From the NCBI RefSeq assembly GCF_041146395.1, contig NC_090989.1, positions 171,337,501-171,401,500 of the forward strand: DNA of 64,000 nucleotides, given 5' to 3'. This document shows, piece by piece, positions 35,850 to 48,084 of the stretch; position 1 is the stretch's first letter; each line of letters opens with the position of its first letter. Source of the DNA: Eulemur rufifrons. Its lineage: Eukaryota; Chordata; Mammalia; Primates; Lemuridae. Made by a program: the position numbers and the translations under genes. The notes beneath the pieces are model-generated. The model ran no database searches, was not told the origin of the DNA, and saw nothing but the letters and a program-made list of their open reading frames with translations.

Positions 35850-36618
35850 GGACCACTTAAAAAGAAATGGGCACACCCATTAGGATGGCTATTATCAAAA
35901 AAAAAAAAAAAAGGAAAATAACAAGTGTTAGTGGGATGTAGAGAAATAGGAACCCTGGTGCATTGCTGATGGGATTGTAAAATGGTACAGCTGCTATGGA
36001 ACAATTTGGAAATTCCTCAAAAAGTTAAACATAGAATTACCATATGAGCCAGTAATTCCACTCCTAGGTTTATGCCCCAAAGAATTGAAAGCAGGGACAC
36101 TAATGGATTCTTATACCCCCATATTCATAGCAGCATCGTTCACCATAGCCAAAAGGTGAAAACAACTCAAATGTCCATGGACTGATGAATGGATAAACAA
36201 AATGTGGTATATCCATACAATGGAATACTATTCAGCCACGAAAAGGAATGCAGTTCTGACACATGCTACAGCATGGATGAACCTTGAAAATATATGCCAA
36301 GAGAAATAAGTCAGACACAAAATGTCAAGTATTGTATGATCCCACTTACATGAAGTGCCGGAATAGGCAAATTCATAGAGACAGAAAGTAGGATAGAGGT
36401 TACCAGGAGCTGAGGGGAAGAGGGAATGGGGAGGTATTGTTTAATGGGTATAGAGTTTCCGTGTGGGATGATGAAAAAGTTCTGAAAATGGATAACGGTA
36501 ATGATTGCATGACATTGTGAAGGTACTTCATGCCACAGAACTGTATACTTCCAAATGGTTAAAATGGTAAATTTTATGTTTTATATATTTTACCACAATT
36601 TAAAAAGAAAGGAAAAAA
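35850..36618 (+). mobile_element. L1 (L1MA/L1MB-like) 3' end
   Basis: ACCCATTAGGATGGCTATTA, GGTGCATTGCTGATGGGATT, AATGGAATACTATTCAGCCA, GAACTGTATACTTCCAAATG, ending TTTTACCACAATTTAAAAAG. ORF2 C-terminus plus short 3' UTR, 5'-truncated, with broken frames. Confidence 0.92.
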
Positions 36619-36619
36619 A

Positions 36620-37855
36620 AAAAAAACCCAGAAAGAAAGAAATGGCAAAGGGAAAACACCGGCCAAAAGAGAAGAGACGGTGAGGCAGAGTGACTCTGGA
36701 TTTGATTCAGATTCTTATCTCAGCTCTTGGCATTTTATCCAGATAATTGTCTTCATTATCATCCATTTCAATGTGTACATAGATACAGCTGGGATGACTT
36801 TAGAGAGCTATCACTAAGTCCATCCACTGTTTATCTTCCAGTATAGAATAAATGTGTTATTAACATTAAAAAACATTAAAGACATTTTTAGATACTAAAA
36901 TTCTAACAAGTTCTGAGCAATGCATTAAAGTGAAGGAGGTTCTTCTGATTCTGGTGGGGGGGTTACCACAGTGCTGCTATGGCTATGGTGGGTGTCGTAA
37001 TGGCTCATTCATACATACAGGCACCATGGTTATTGGCTCATCACAAGCACGTGTTATTGGAAACAGAATATGCAACCTTGACCTCCAAATGATGAATCCT
37101 TGCCAATTTGACTGAAAGAGCAACTTGTAGACTGTATCCAGCTACAGGCTGTGGTTTGAGCAAAGACAGACATTTCGTAAAGCAGAATTTGTTGTTCAAC
37201 TCTGCTGAGGATGAGTAAAGTTCACAAGAGCTCAGTTCAAGTTGTGTAACCAGATATGGACAGCAAAGAATGAATATGGACCAGTCCACAGAATGTTACT
37301 GTGCATGGGGACCGAATTCACTGTGAGCCATGATGTTCAGAAGACAGACTTCGTGGCTCAGGGATGAAGGTATGACCTCTGGTTGCTAAAGGGAATGATT
37401 GCATTGAGAAAGATTAGAAGTATATCCTGGTAGGGCTAATGTTAGGAATAATAAAGCTTATGATGAATTCTAGTAAATACGTTTTAACATATGGTAGTTA
37501 AACTCACAGTGTCGCTATTCTCACATACAGGGCACCTATCAAGTCTTTTTCAACAGTTCAATTGAAGGAGCAATGTGCTGCTCTTTGAGTCAGTTTATGA
37601 CTCCTTAAAGCTAGTGTCAACATCTAGATAGCTAGTAACTGCCAATCAACAACACTGATGAGAACAAGCTAATCAGAATAATTAGGAAACCCTTTCCCCT
37701 AAAGAATTCTATGTAGGTAGGTATGAATTACTTTATTTGGTTGACTAAATGGGCAACTTAAAAACTGTTATCTGTTTTTGCTCTGTAGTTGTACCCACTG
37801 CCTCCCTGTTCAAGGATACAGGGAAAGTGGAATAATACTCATTTGTCAAATCTCT
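36620..37855. other. Unassigned stretch
   Basis: An 82-codon antisense frame and a 61-codon sense frame show no domain. I recognise no repeat family, and no gene. Confidence 0.45.
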
Positions 37856-37859
37856 CAAA

Positions 37860-39590
37860 CAAGTCAGTGTCTCTGTAGTCACTATCTTATCCCAAGCTGC
37901 TGTGAACTTTCACCAGTGCTATAGCGGTGACCTCCTAGCTGGCCTCCCTGAGTCTAAGCTTGCTCGGCTCAACTCAGGCTCCAGTCCCCAGCTTGAGTGA
38001 TCTCCTTAAATATAGATCTCATCATTTCACTTCCCTGTTTCAAACGCTCAAATGGCATCCCGTTCATTGTTCTTGTAAAGCCTTATATATTTATTTTGCT
38101 TACCTACCCACATATTTTTTCCTTCTTTAATTTTTTATGGGGTACATGAGATATTTCGTTACATGCATAGAATATGTAATGATCAAATCAGGGTATCTGG
38201 GGTATCCATCACCTCAAGCATTTATCATTTCTCTGTGTTGGGAACATTCCAAGTCCTCTCCTCTAGCTATCTTGAAATATACAATATGTTGTTGTTAACT
38301 ATAGTCACTCTACTCTGTTACCAAATATGGGAACTTATTCTTTGTATCTAACTATTTGTTTGTGCCCATTAACCAACCTCTTCATCCCACTGCCCACCAC
38401 ATACCCTTCTCAGCTTCTGGTAACTATCCTTCTACTCTCTATTCTATGAGATCAACTTTTTTAGCTCCCACATCTGAGTGAGAACGTGTGACATTTGTCT
38501 TTCTGTGCCTGCCTTATTTTATTTAACACAATGACCTCCAGTTTTATCCCTGTAGCTGCAAATGACAGGATTTCCTTGTTTTTTTATGGCTTAAGAGTAT
38601 TCCATTGTGTATATGCACATTTTTTTATCCATTAGTCCACTGATGGACACTGGTGATTGATTCCATGTCTTTGCTATTTTGAATAGTGCTGCAATAAACA
38701 TGGGGGTGCAGGTATCACTTCAATATACTGATTTCCTTTCCTTTGGATGAATACTCAATAGTGGGATTGCGGGATCATATGGTAGTTCTCTTTTTAGTTT
38801 TTTGAGAAATCTTCATATGTTTTCCATAGTGGCTTTACTAATTTACCTACCCACCAACAGTGTATAAAAGTTCCCTTTTCTTTGCATCCTCGCCAGCATC
38901 TGTTATTTTTTGTCTTTTTATTAAAAGGCATGTTAACTGGGGTAAGACAATATCTCATTGTGGTTTTCATTTGCATTTCCCCGATGATTAGTGCTATTGA
39001 GCCTTTTTTCATATACTAGTTGGACATTCATATGTCTTCTTTTGAGAAATATCTATTCATTGTTCCTGTAAAGCTTTAAATGTTTATGCAGGCAGGCCGG
39101 CTAGGCCTCACTGGAGTCAGTCCCTGCCTAGCCTTCTGGGGCTGCTCATGCTCCGACCCTGTCCTTACCCCTCATCCTGCTTGCAGCTGTCACACTAGCC
39201 TGCTTGCAGTTCTCTGAACTAACCGAATGCTTGCCAGACACAGGGACTTTGCTGCCAGTGCCAGTCTTTCTGCCCAGAGTACTCTTGCCATTAGTGTTCA
39301 CTTGGCTACATCTTACTTCACTCCTCAGTTAATATGTCACTTCCTCAGGGAGGCCTTTCTTGGACACCCTAACAAAATGAGAACCTCTGTATACTTGTTC
39401 TCTTTCTCTCAATCCCTTTCTTCTAATGCACTTATAGTTGGTAACTAGATTTTTATCTGAGTGATTATTTAGTTAATGTCCACCTTGTACTGCAAGGGGC
39501 AATGTGTATCTTACTTACTAATGCATCTTCAGGATCTGGCGAGTAAACTGGTACCTAGCAGTTGCTCAATAAATACTTGTTGAATGAGAC
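37860..39590 (+). repeat. L2 LINE split by an antisense L1
   Basis: The left half (TGACCTCCTAGCTGGCCTCC, TCACTTCCCTGTTTCAAACG, to 38094) and right half (TGCTGCCAGTGCCAGTCTTT, AGTTAATATGTCACTTCCTC, CTCAATAAATACTTGTTGAA, from 39056) are in L2 order. The L1 at 38095-39055 interrupts them. Confidence 0.85.
38095..39055 (-). mobile_element. L1 3' part, antisense, inserted in L2
   Basis: Antisense 3' UTR (TTATGGGGTACATGAGATAT, TAACCAACCTCTTCATCCCA) and ORF2 C-terminus (AGTATTCCATTGTGTATATG, ACCCACCAACAGTGTATAAA, TTTTGAGAAATATCTATTCA). 5'-truncated at 39055. Flanked by a 32-bp imperfect direct repeat, 38063-38094 and 39056-39087, with 28 of 32 positions matching by eye. Confidence 0.92.
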
Positions 39591-39599
39591 ATATTTAAC

Positions 39600-40190
39600 C
39601 ACAAGATAGTCACTGCGGTCACAAATAAGATGTAGGTGGAGACATCTTATAAACAAATCACATACATTTTTTAGGACTCTGAGTTAGTTTTATGAGTGTC
39701 CAGATACCTTGTTAAATTCTGAAATCACAATGATAGGGAGAAATCTGATGAGTCATTTAACCTTCATTTATATCTAACATGACTTTCCCAAATAGATGGG
39801 GGGCTACGCCAGCCTTGTTAGGTGGATTTATGAAACTTGGACGGTCAAAATGCACACCGAGCAATTCCATCATTTCCTTACTTTTCTGCTTTTATTATTT
39901 CTCAACTTATCATGACCAAGAATCAGTCCAGTGTTTGGCAACAAGAGGTGTGGAAGGGAACTGGAGACATGAGCCACAACTGACATGGAATCCCTCAGGG
40001 CTCCCAGTAGACCCACATTCTCAGGAAAACCAGTGCAAGAAGTGTAGCAGAGAAGGGCGGGGGGTAACAAATTTCTTTTCTAACCACTATTTAATGGTTT
40101 TCGATCCACCATGAGCAGAGCAGGAAGAACTGTGTTTTAAAAAAAGACCCATTTTATTCTTAGAGCTCTCCAAGAGAAGGAAATGCCACA
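39600..40190. other. Unassigned stretch
   Basis: A 111-codon frame at 39779-40114 shows no recognisable domain; no repeat identified. Confidence 0.4.
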
Positions 40191-40194
40191 GTCT

Positions 40195-40280
40195 CCTCAG
40201 GGATGAGATAAAGATTAAATCAGAGAATCCTTGGAAATGATTTAGCAAAGTGGTTGTCACATAGCAAGTGCTCAATCACA
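40195..40280 (+). repeat. MIR 3' fragment
   Basis: GGGATGAGATAAAGATTAAA, then ATAGCAAGTGCTCAATCACA. Confidence 0.6.
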
Positions 40281-40284
40281 CTGT

Positions 40285-42040
40285 CGGCGAGGATTATGAG
40301 TATTCAGCAATGCCGGGAGGGCCTCCTTCAAATCTTCAGTCTTGGAACCAGTACTGATTATCTTAGGACTCCAACTCTTGCGGCCAAAACATTTTTGATA
40401 AATCAGACCTAGATTCCCTTCCCTGTCACTCAAAAGTCTTTTATACCCTTTACTATTTCCTCTACCTTTCTTAAGATATGAAATGAGAAAGTAGTTAAGT
40501 AACTGTTTCATGGTGACTATGTCCAAGAGCATTGGGGTGAATTGTAAGGTCCTAGCAATTAGCCAAATAGCTAAGCCTAGGTTTTCCCCTCCTTTCTATC
40601 CTGGCCCCTGTTATGAGGGTAATTGCATCAGTTCTACACTTGGTTTTGCATGTATTGCCAGAGTCTAAGCTGTGCAAAAAGGGATGTCCTTTAATGATTT
40701 CCTTTGAATGGCTTTCCATCTAGGGAGGAAGAGGGCCCCTCTTGTTCAAAAACAAAGGAACCATCCATCCACCAAGACCTTTCTTCTCTATTAAGTATCT
40801 CTTGAATTTCAAAGGAGGACTTGGAATTTCTCAGTCCCAATCTTAATGGCAGTTCCAGAACTGCAGTTTATTTTCTTTGTCCCTTTAAGACCAGAAAACA
40901 CTACAGGCAATGAAATAACTGTTCTTATTTTTCTTGGGTTCCAAACAAGACCAGATTCCAACCTGCTAATGCTTACCATTTCACAGTAACTAAGCAGTTT
41001 ATGATAATCAGCTCAAGAATACACTTTCCTTCCAAACAAGGATATGGCTACTAGCAGCAACAGCTGTATTTTGCTAGTCAATCCTCATGTTAAAGATTTA
41101 CAGTTTTAAATTCTGTCACTTGGTTTGCCAACTGTTCCTCTTCCTGGAGCTGCCCAGTTGTTTCTGAGGGGCCTTGAAGTGGTTTCCTAGCTATTTAAGT
41201 GCCCTGAATGACAATGTGTCCTTAGAGCCTGACTGAAGAATGGAATTCCCTGTTTATATCCACAAGACTTCTCTCGCTCTCCTTCTTTTAAACATATGCA
41301 GAGTCACCGCAGAAACTGGAAACAGATTAAAAGAAATGCTGGCTTTTAGAGTGAGTTTGAAAAACGTAAAGCTGGGAGCCGGCTTCCCGCTCTCTCCTGG
41401 GTTCCCTTTCCGTGTTATGTGATTCATCTGCTCTAATCCATCACCCATTCATCATGCTCATCCATCAGAACCTTCAAAGCAAACCCTACAGCTGCTTTGG
41501 CCATTTATCAGTGGGAAATAAAAGAGAAAGGGGGAAAAGTAAGGAAAACATATCACCACCTTCCTGGGCCTGGGATAATGGGTGTGAAAAACGGGTGGAG
41601 GGAAAAGCTTATCTAATGAAACCCAGAGCCTTCCTGGGATGTGAGTTCTTGAACAAAGGATTATGGCTGAGAGCAAGACCAGCAGCCAGTCTGCAGTAAA
41701 GTTGCAGGGATAAAGCCTGCCAGAAACAAAAGGTTTAGTGGGAAACTAGAGGAATGTGTACAAAATGATATCCTCTCTAGCGGAGTTTAAAACCTACAAC
41801 TCTTTGTAGGAATGTGCTCACCAGTCTCCCAGCTTTCAGCTGTGCAGTAGAACATAGGTGTTGGGGGTGGGAAGCGAGCAATGCCCTTCGTTGCAGGCTG
41901 GGAAATGACCGATCTAGTAATTCACAGTTCTCATTTTCACAGGGGGTCTTGCAGGTCACCTGCTATTTAAACATGGCCTTGTGTCTGAGTCTTGAATTTG
42001 TCATGCACCAGTTTTGCTTTCAGATGTGAGAATCAAAATA
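40285..42040. other. Repeat-poor stretch
   Basis: About 1.75 kb with no gene and no repeat I recognise; open frames up to 95 codons have no domains. The longest apparently unique stretch in the window. Confidence 0.5.
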
Positions 42041-42044
42041 CAAG

Positions 42045-42895
42045 GCCTATAACTCAGTGATTCCACTCCCAGGAATTAAGCCTACATATTTGTAATCCAT
42101 GTAGAAGGTTAATCTCTTCGTGATCGGAAAAAGGTACAAACAGCCCAAAGGTTCATCATTCATGGCATAATATGTAGTTATGAAAAAGAATGAGGAGGGT
42201 AAACAAACTTTGTGGACACTCTGGAATATTCCCACCCAGCAATAAAGAGGAATAACCACTGATACATTGCAATAAGGTGGATGAACCTCAAAAACAAAGA
42301 GTACATACTGTATGATTGCATTTATAGGAAATTCTAGAGCAGGGAAAGCTATTTTACAGTACAAAAAGAATAGTTGCCTCTGAGGATATAAGAATGAGGA
42401 TTGGCTGGTAAAGGGCACGAAGGACGTTTCTGGGGGTGATGTTAATATTTTGAATCTTGACAGGGGTTTGGGTTACCCAAAAGTATTCATCGTCAAAACG
42501 CAGCGATTTTTGCATCTAAGATTTGTGCATTTGTCAAAACTTAGAGAATATTTAAAAATGTGTGCATTTTATAACATGTAAATTTTACATAAAAAGTAAA
42601 AAATTATAAACAAATATTGAACTCTAGCTAATGATATGCTTGCTGAAGTATTTGGGTAAAAATGTATTGATGTGTTTGATTTACTTTGAAATGCAGCAGA
42701 AATAATATGGATTGACGGATGGATAGAGAGAGGGCAGATGGGAGGATATCTGATAAAGCAAGCACAGGAAAATGTTAAAGGTGAAACCTAGCTGGTGGGT
42801 GTTCACAAGGATTCACAGTAAAACTACTTAAACTTCACTCTGTTTTGAACATTTTCATAAAGTGTTGCGGAAAAAAAGAATGAGGAAGTTTTTAT
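42045..42895 (+). mobile_element. Old L1M 3' end
   Basis: GATTCCACTCCCAGGAATTA, AAGGTGGATGAACCTCAAAA, TGTATGATTGCATTTATAGG, TTCTGGGGGTGATGTTAATA, then a second old L1 3' UTR type (GCTAATGATATGCTTGCTGA, TTTGAACATTTTCATAAAGT). Possibly two elements joined near 42610. Confidence 0.75.
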
Positions 42896-42907
42896 GTCCT
42901 GATATGG

Positions 42908-43222
42908 ACTTTTTTTTTTTTTTTTTTGAAACAGAGTCTCTCTCTGTTGCCTAGGCTAAAGGGCAGTGGTGTCATTGTAGCTTGCTGCAACCTCAAACTT
43001 CTGGGCTCAAATAATCCTCCTGCCTCAACCTCCCAAGTAGCTGGGACTATAGGCATGCGCCACCATGCCCCGCTAATTTTTTCTATTTAAAAAAATTTTT
43101 TTAGTAGAGATAGGGTCTCACTCTTGCTCAGGCTGGTCTTGAACTCCTGGCCTCAAACGATCCTCTTGCCTGGGTCTCCCAGAGTGCTAGGATTACAGGC
43201 ATGAGCCACTGCACTGGCCTCT
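42908..43222 (-). repeat. Alu SINE, antisense
   Basis: T-tail, GAAACAGAGTCTCTCTCTG to GAGCCACTGCACTGGCC. Imperfect target duplication around TGATATGGACTT (42901) and TGATACAGACTT (43224). The linker is expanded by TTTAAAAAAATTTTTT. Confidence 0.93.
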
Positions 43223-43640
43223 GATACAGACTTCTTTTCAGTTTTATTGTTAAGTCAAAAAAGTAGCAGTATCCACAGTATGCTACCAATCATAGAAGAA
43301 AACAAGGAATGCATAGGAGTATCTGAGACTATGCGCATATATCATCTCTGGAGGGAGACCCTAGAAACGGAGAACAACAACAAGAGAGGCTAACAACCCC
43401 ATAAATGGTTAGTTTAGAGGAGGGGAAGTGAGTGCTTGGAGGGGAGGTGGGTATGACAGGGCATATTTTAAATCATTATGATGATTTAAAAGGTAAATAA
43501 TTGTTCACCACTGGATTTTGTCTATGTGAATAGATTACCTATTCAAAGAAAGAAAAAACCCCAAAACAAGGATGTATGTTTAATCCATCTCAAATATTTA
43601 CAACAGGTTTCCTTTGCATGGCTGACATTTGGAATTTATT
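43223..43640. other. Possible old LINE 3' UTR, weak
   Basis: ATCTCTGGAGGGAGACCCTA and GAGGGGAAGTGAGTGCTTGG resemble old L1 3' UTR phrasing; not secure. Confidence 0.35.
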
Positions 43641-43649
43641 CTCTTAACA

Positions 43650-44100
43650 TCCATCCATTCACTTAATATTCGCTAATCTCTTGTGTGCCAGGCCTTGTGC
43701 CAGACCCTGGGGAGAGGGAGTGGAACAGAAGCCAGTGGTGTCGTTGTCCCCATGGAGCCTGAGGAAAGGCCAGGCCCCTGTTGGAATGTACATAAGTCCT
43801 GTGGTGACCTAACCCGTTCTGGGTTGCGAGTAGGGTTAGGAGGTATCTTTGTTCGAGGAAAGATTGAGCTAATAACTGAAGGGTCCCCACACTGCAGTGA
43901 GGGGGAGGGTGGGGTGGTTGTGGAGAACATTCTGGGCAGGGGAACAGCATGTGCAGCGGTTCTGCAGTGGGAGGGAGCGTGGTGATTCAAGTCCCTGAGA
44001 GAAGGCCGGGGTGGTGGGTCAGAGAGAACACAGAGGACCAAAGGAGGAGATAAGGAGATACCAGTGGACCAAACATTCGGGATATTGATCTTTATCCTGT
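43650..44100 (-). repeat. L2 LINE, antisense
   Basis: CTCTTGTGTGCCAGGCCTTG, CCCCATGGAGCCTGAGGAAA, GGGAACAGCATGTGCAGCGG, TTGATCTTTATCCTGTGACT. The 159-codon antisense frame here is L2 sequence. Confidence 0.8.
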
Positions 44101-44157
44101 GACTTAACATCACAATGTACTTTCTGAACATCCTTTGTATGTCAAGATACATATTTT

Positions 44158-44500
<343 letters not shown>

Positions 44501-44514
44501 AGATACATATTTTT

Positions 44515-46095
44515 CTCTCTGTATTGGGATTTTAAAAAAAATTTATAAGTTCTAAGAGGACATCAGAGCAGAACCTATTATAGCTCTTCCCAGAAGAAAT
44601 GAAGCATCTCACTACATCTCCCAACACACCAGGTACTCACATCTCCTTGCCTGTCCACCTGAGGGCACACTGCCAAGGACCAGGCCTGCATGTCTTTGCC
44701 TGAGGGCTTTCTCTGCCGCCAGGGTCCTGCTTGCCCGGTGAGGCAGGCGGATGGTATCCTAGCGCGTTAATGCCCGCTGAGAGCAGCCCTCAACCAGTGA
44801 GCGGTGGGAGTTGGTATATCCATCCCCGCTTATCCACGTTTGCCTTCCACAGGCCTTTTTCTCTTTCCTCAATGGCAACTAGGGAAGAGTTGGTTTTGAT
44901 GAGTTCAGTTGCAGAATTTGGACTCGGTTAATATCCTGACTCTTTCAACCTCTCAACATGGGTCTCATCAGAAAAACATGCATTGCTTGTTACATTTTCT
45001 TCTCAAGAACACAGCTAGTATTTCTTTGACCTTTAATCTCACAAAATATAAGAGCGTATCACAGAAGATACGCTCATTTAAAAATTGTATCGGCTTCCAC
45101 TTTTTATAAAAATGTCTGACTAACTCATAATTCTAGCACATGGCAGCTTTATACTTTTCTATGGTACTCCTAAATGCGCCAATACCAATATTCTCCTTGA
45201 AATTATCGAGAACCAAATAAACACAGGCCAAAAAGTCTGGTTGGAACAAAATGATTACTTCATATGACCAATTACTTCTGAAAGACTCTTCCCTTTAAAC
45301 CTTAAAACTAGTACAAATACTTGGTACAGCTAATTCTCTACATCCTGTCTTTCCCATTTTTCACTTTTTACCTTTGAAAAATTAGTGGAATTTTTCACAG
45401 AGATCAGATGTGAAGAAATCTACGGCAGGGTGAAATTTCCTAGTCTGGAGGCTGCCTTTCTATTAGGGTCTCATTTCCCTTCCTTTAGAAAAAAAAAAAA
45501 AAACAAGGCTGTTTTAGGGTGGGTCAGTGTGGGTGACTCAAATCAAAACCTTTTTAGTTTGGGAAGCCCAAGCACCAGGATATTTTCACGCTGGGATTAC
45601 TTGTCCAGATGGCTTGAGCGCAGTTTTCTTGGCATGCTTGTAAGAACACAGGAATTTTCGGGGGAAACCAGAGAACACAGTAGGGGGGTGGGGGAGGGTC
45701 AGCCGTGATGGCTGAAAAGTCAGAACAAAGTTTCGGATTCCACCAAATGGCACTGGCCGGCTGAATTGGAACCGGGCCTGGTTACATTTGGCAGGGGTAC
45801 CCCCTCCCGGCTCCAAGAGCACGGACTTTCCCTCCGCACAGTGGGAATTACCTGGCTCTCCCAACAGAACGGAGGAGGCAGGACCACGGGGGAGTTCACG
45901 GAGCTGATGGAGGTCACAACTGAGGCGCAGCCCAAACCTGACCGCCAGGAAAGCTTGGGGGAACTGCCTGCCTGCGCGGGACACCCAGCCAGGTGGGCAA
46001 GGAGACTTGTCAGAGGGGGATGTTCTTCCCAACAGCTGTGCTAGGCCTGGACCTGCGGCGTGGGCGGGCAGCTCTCTCTGATGGCCTCGCAGCCA
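44515..46095. other. Unassigned DNA, GC-rich from 45540
   Basis: No repeat recognised. The second half is GC-rich with moderate CpG. A 195-codon antisense frame (45586-46173) is the longest in the window but begins at a GTG, enters the LTR-like repeat and has no domain I know. Not called a gene. Confidence 0.45.
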
Positions 46096-46099
46096 CTGC

Positions 46100-46740
46100 T
46101 TAAAAACACAGAAATGCGGCAGGCAGAATTCTGAGCTGGCCTCTCGGATTCCCCGCACCTGGTGTACACACACACTTCTCCCAGGTATTCAGTCCAACAC
46201 GATTTTAGGTTCGGCTGTGAAAGGCATTTGCAGACGCGGCTAAGGCCCCACATCAGTTGGCTTGAGGATAGGGTGTTTATCCAGGTGCTCCTGACCTGTC
46301 ACCTGAGCCCTCTCAGAGCAGAGAGTGGCGGAGGTGGAAGTCTCTGCTGGCCCGGAGGAAAGCAGACACCTGCGTTTGCGAAATGCCCTGGGGGATGTGG
46401 CCAGGGACTGCAGGGGGCCTGCAGGGGCTGAGAGTGGTCCCTGGCTGACAGCTAGCAGAAAAACGGGGACCTCAGTCCCCTGACTGCCAGGAAATAAATT
46501 CTGCCACCCACTAGTGTACTTAGAAGAGGACCCAGGGCCCCAGATGAGAACCGCAGGCCTGGCGGACACTTTGATTTCAACTCCCCAAAGCCCCGAACAG
46601 AGAATCTAGCTAAGCCCCGGGCAGAGACTTCTCACCTACAGAAACTGGGAGATAATAAATTTGTGTGGGTCCAAGCTGCTACATTTGTGGTAATTTTTTC
46701 CCACAGCAATGGCCTAGAAATACACATGATGATAGACCAA
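46100..46740 (+). mobile_element. MaLR-like solitary LTR
   Basis: GAATTCTGAGCTGGCCTCTC, AGCAGAAAAACGGGGACCTC, CAGGCCTGGCGGACACTTTG, GAGATAATAAATTTGTGTGG, TTTGTGGTAATTTTTTCCCA: an MLT1-type 3' end with polyadenylation signal. No internal retroviral genes. Confidence 0.65.
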
Positions 46741-46814
46741 TAGCCAGACGGGCTGTGTAGCCCAGGCTCTAGAGAATGAGCTCTTTCTTCAAATTTCTCT
46801 GATGAAAACGCCGG

Positions 46815-46995
46815 CACCCCCACTTCATAGCTGTGTGATTTTAAGCAGGTTGCCGAACCTCCCTAAGTCTTTTCCTCATGTGTCAAATGAGATTAAAAGA
46901 ACGGATAAGATTGAAAGAATGTTACGAAGATTAAATGAAATAACATGTATCTAGTTCTAAACACGATGCATGGCAAGTTAGTGACTGTTCAAAAA
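46815..46995 (+). repeat. MIR SINE
   Basis: CATAGCTGTGTGATTTTAAG, CTTTTCCTCATGTGTCAAAT, GATTAAATGAAATAACATGT. Confidence 0.82.
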
Positions 46996-47029
46996 GTGAG
47001 AGTTATCAGCTCCAGCCAGGATTTGTGGA

Positions 47030-47215
47030 ATACACTGCATGTGTTGGACACTGTGCAAGAGGCTTTACAGATACTAATCTTCACAGAAACCCTGTGAGGT
47101 TGGAATAATTATAACCATTTCACAGATGTGAAAATAGAGATTCCAAAAGGTTCAATAGCTTACCCAAGATTATACAACTAGTAAGTAGAGGAAGCAGCAT
47201 GACTTGATCCTAAAC
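47030..47215 (-). repeat. MIR SINE
   Basis: TTGGACACTGTGCAAGAGGC, AACCATTTCACAGATGTGAA, TATACAACTAGTAAGTAGAG. Confidence 0.82.
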
Positions 47216-47379
47216 CTCATCCTCTGAACTGCTTGATATTTTCAGCCCCATTCATGGTGAAGAGGTTGTAACTCTTTGGATTCTTGTCTTAAGGAGACCC
47301 AGGGCAACAGGTTGGGATTCCTGGGAATCTCTCAAAATGAAGTCAAAATGATCCCCAGTGCCCCAGGGTCTACGGATGC

Positions 47380-47544
47380 TCTCCCCTGCGTCCGTACCTT
47401 GTATGGGTCCTTCCTGCTCACCCTTCAGACTTCAGCTGAAATACTCCTTCCTGACCCTACAGACCAGACCAAGCCCACCTTGACACATTCCCCTAAAGGC
47501 CCTCTCCTTTAGAGCAGTTCTCATATTTTATCACTATGTGCTAG
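47380..47544 (+). repeat. L2 fragment
   Basis: CAGACTTCAGCTGAAATACT, CTTCCTGACCCTACAGACCA. Confidence 0.7.
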
Positions 47545-47750
47545 ACCAGTGGTTCTAATCTGGAGGCAATTTTGCCTCTCAGGGGACATTTATCATTGTC
47601 TGGAGCTATTTTTGGTTGTCACAATGGAAGCAGGTGCTGCTGGCATCTAGTGAGTGCAGCCAGGGATGCTGCTACACATTCTACAATGTAGTTCCCTGGA
47701 ACAAGGGATTGTCCTGCCCCAGATGTTACTAGTATGAGAAACTCTGTGCT
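47545..47750 (-). repeat. hAT-Charlie MITE
   Basis: ACCAGTGGTTCTAATCTGGA, TTTGGTTGTCACAATGGAAG, GCCAGGGATGCTGCTACACA. Antisense member of the family at 15663 and 57225. Confidence 0.8.
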
Positions 47751-47754
47751 GTGT

Positions 47755-48080
47755 GACAGGCTCCGCAGGGCTGGGGTGGCATCTGTATTTCCTGATGACT
47801 GGTTCTCTGGTGTCTAGGATGATGCTCTCAAGAATTTTTTGAATGAATCAAAGGAAGCTAAATAGTGAATCTCAGGTCAATCTTCCAGCTAGCTCTATTC
47901 CACTTGCTGCAGTTTCAGAAAACTGACGTCAGTGGCAGAGAATAACTTTGAAACTTACATATGTCCTCGGAGGAAGGGAAAATAAATGGGCCCAATAGGT
48001 CCTTGGTAAAGGAGTTAGAGCTCTTTATTCTTCACTCCCAGTAGTCCTGGCCCCTCCAGCTTTTCCTAAAATTTTAACTG
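47755..48080. other. Unassigned stretch
   Basis: Nothing recognised. Confidence 0.4.
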
Positions 48081-48084
48081 ATTT

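Noticed and set aside
43673..44152. 159-codon antisense open frame
   Set aside because: Falls almost entirely on an antisense L2 copy.
45586..46173. 195-codon antisense open frame as a gene
   Set aside because: GTG start, no recognisable domain, and the 5' part lies in an LTR-like repeat. Kept only as a finding to test.
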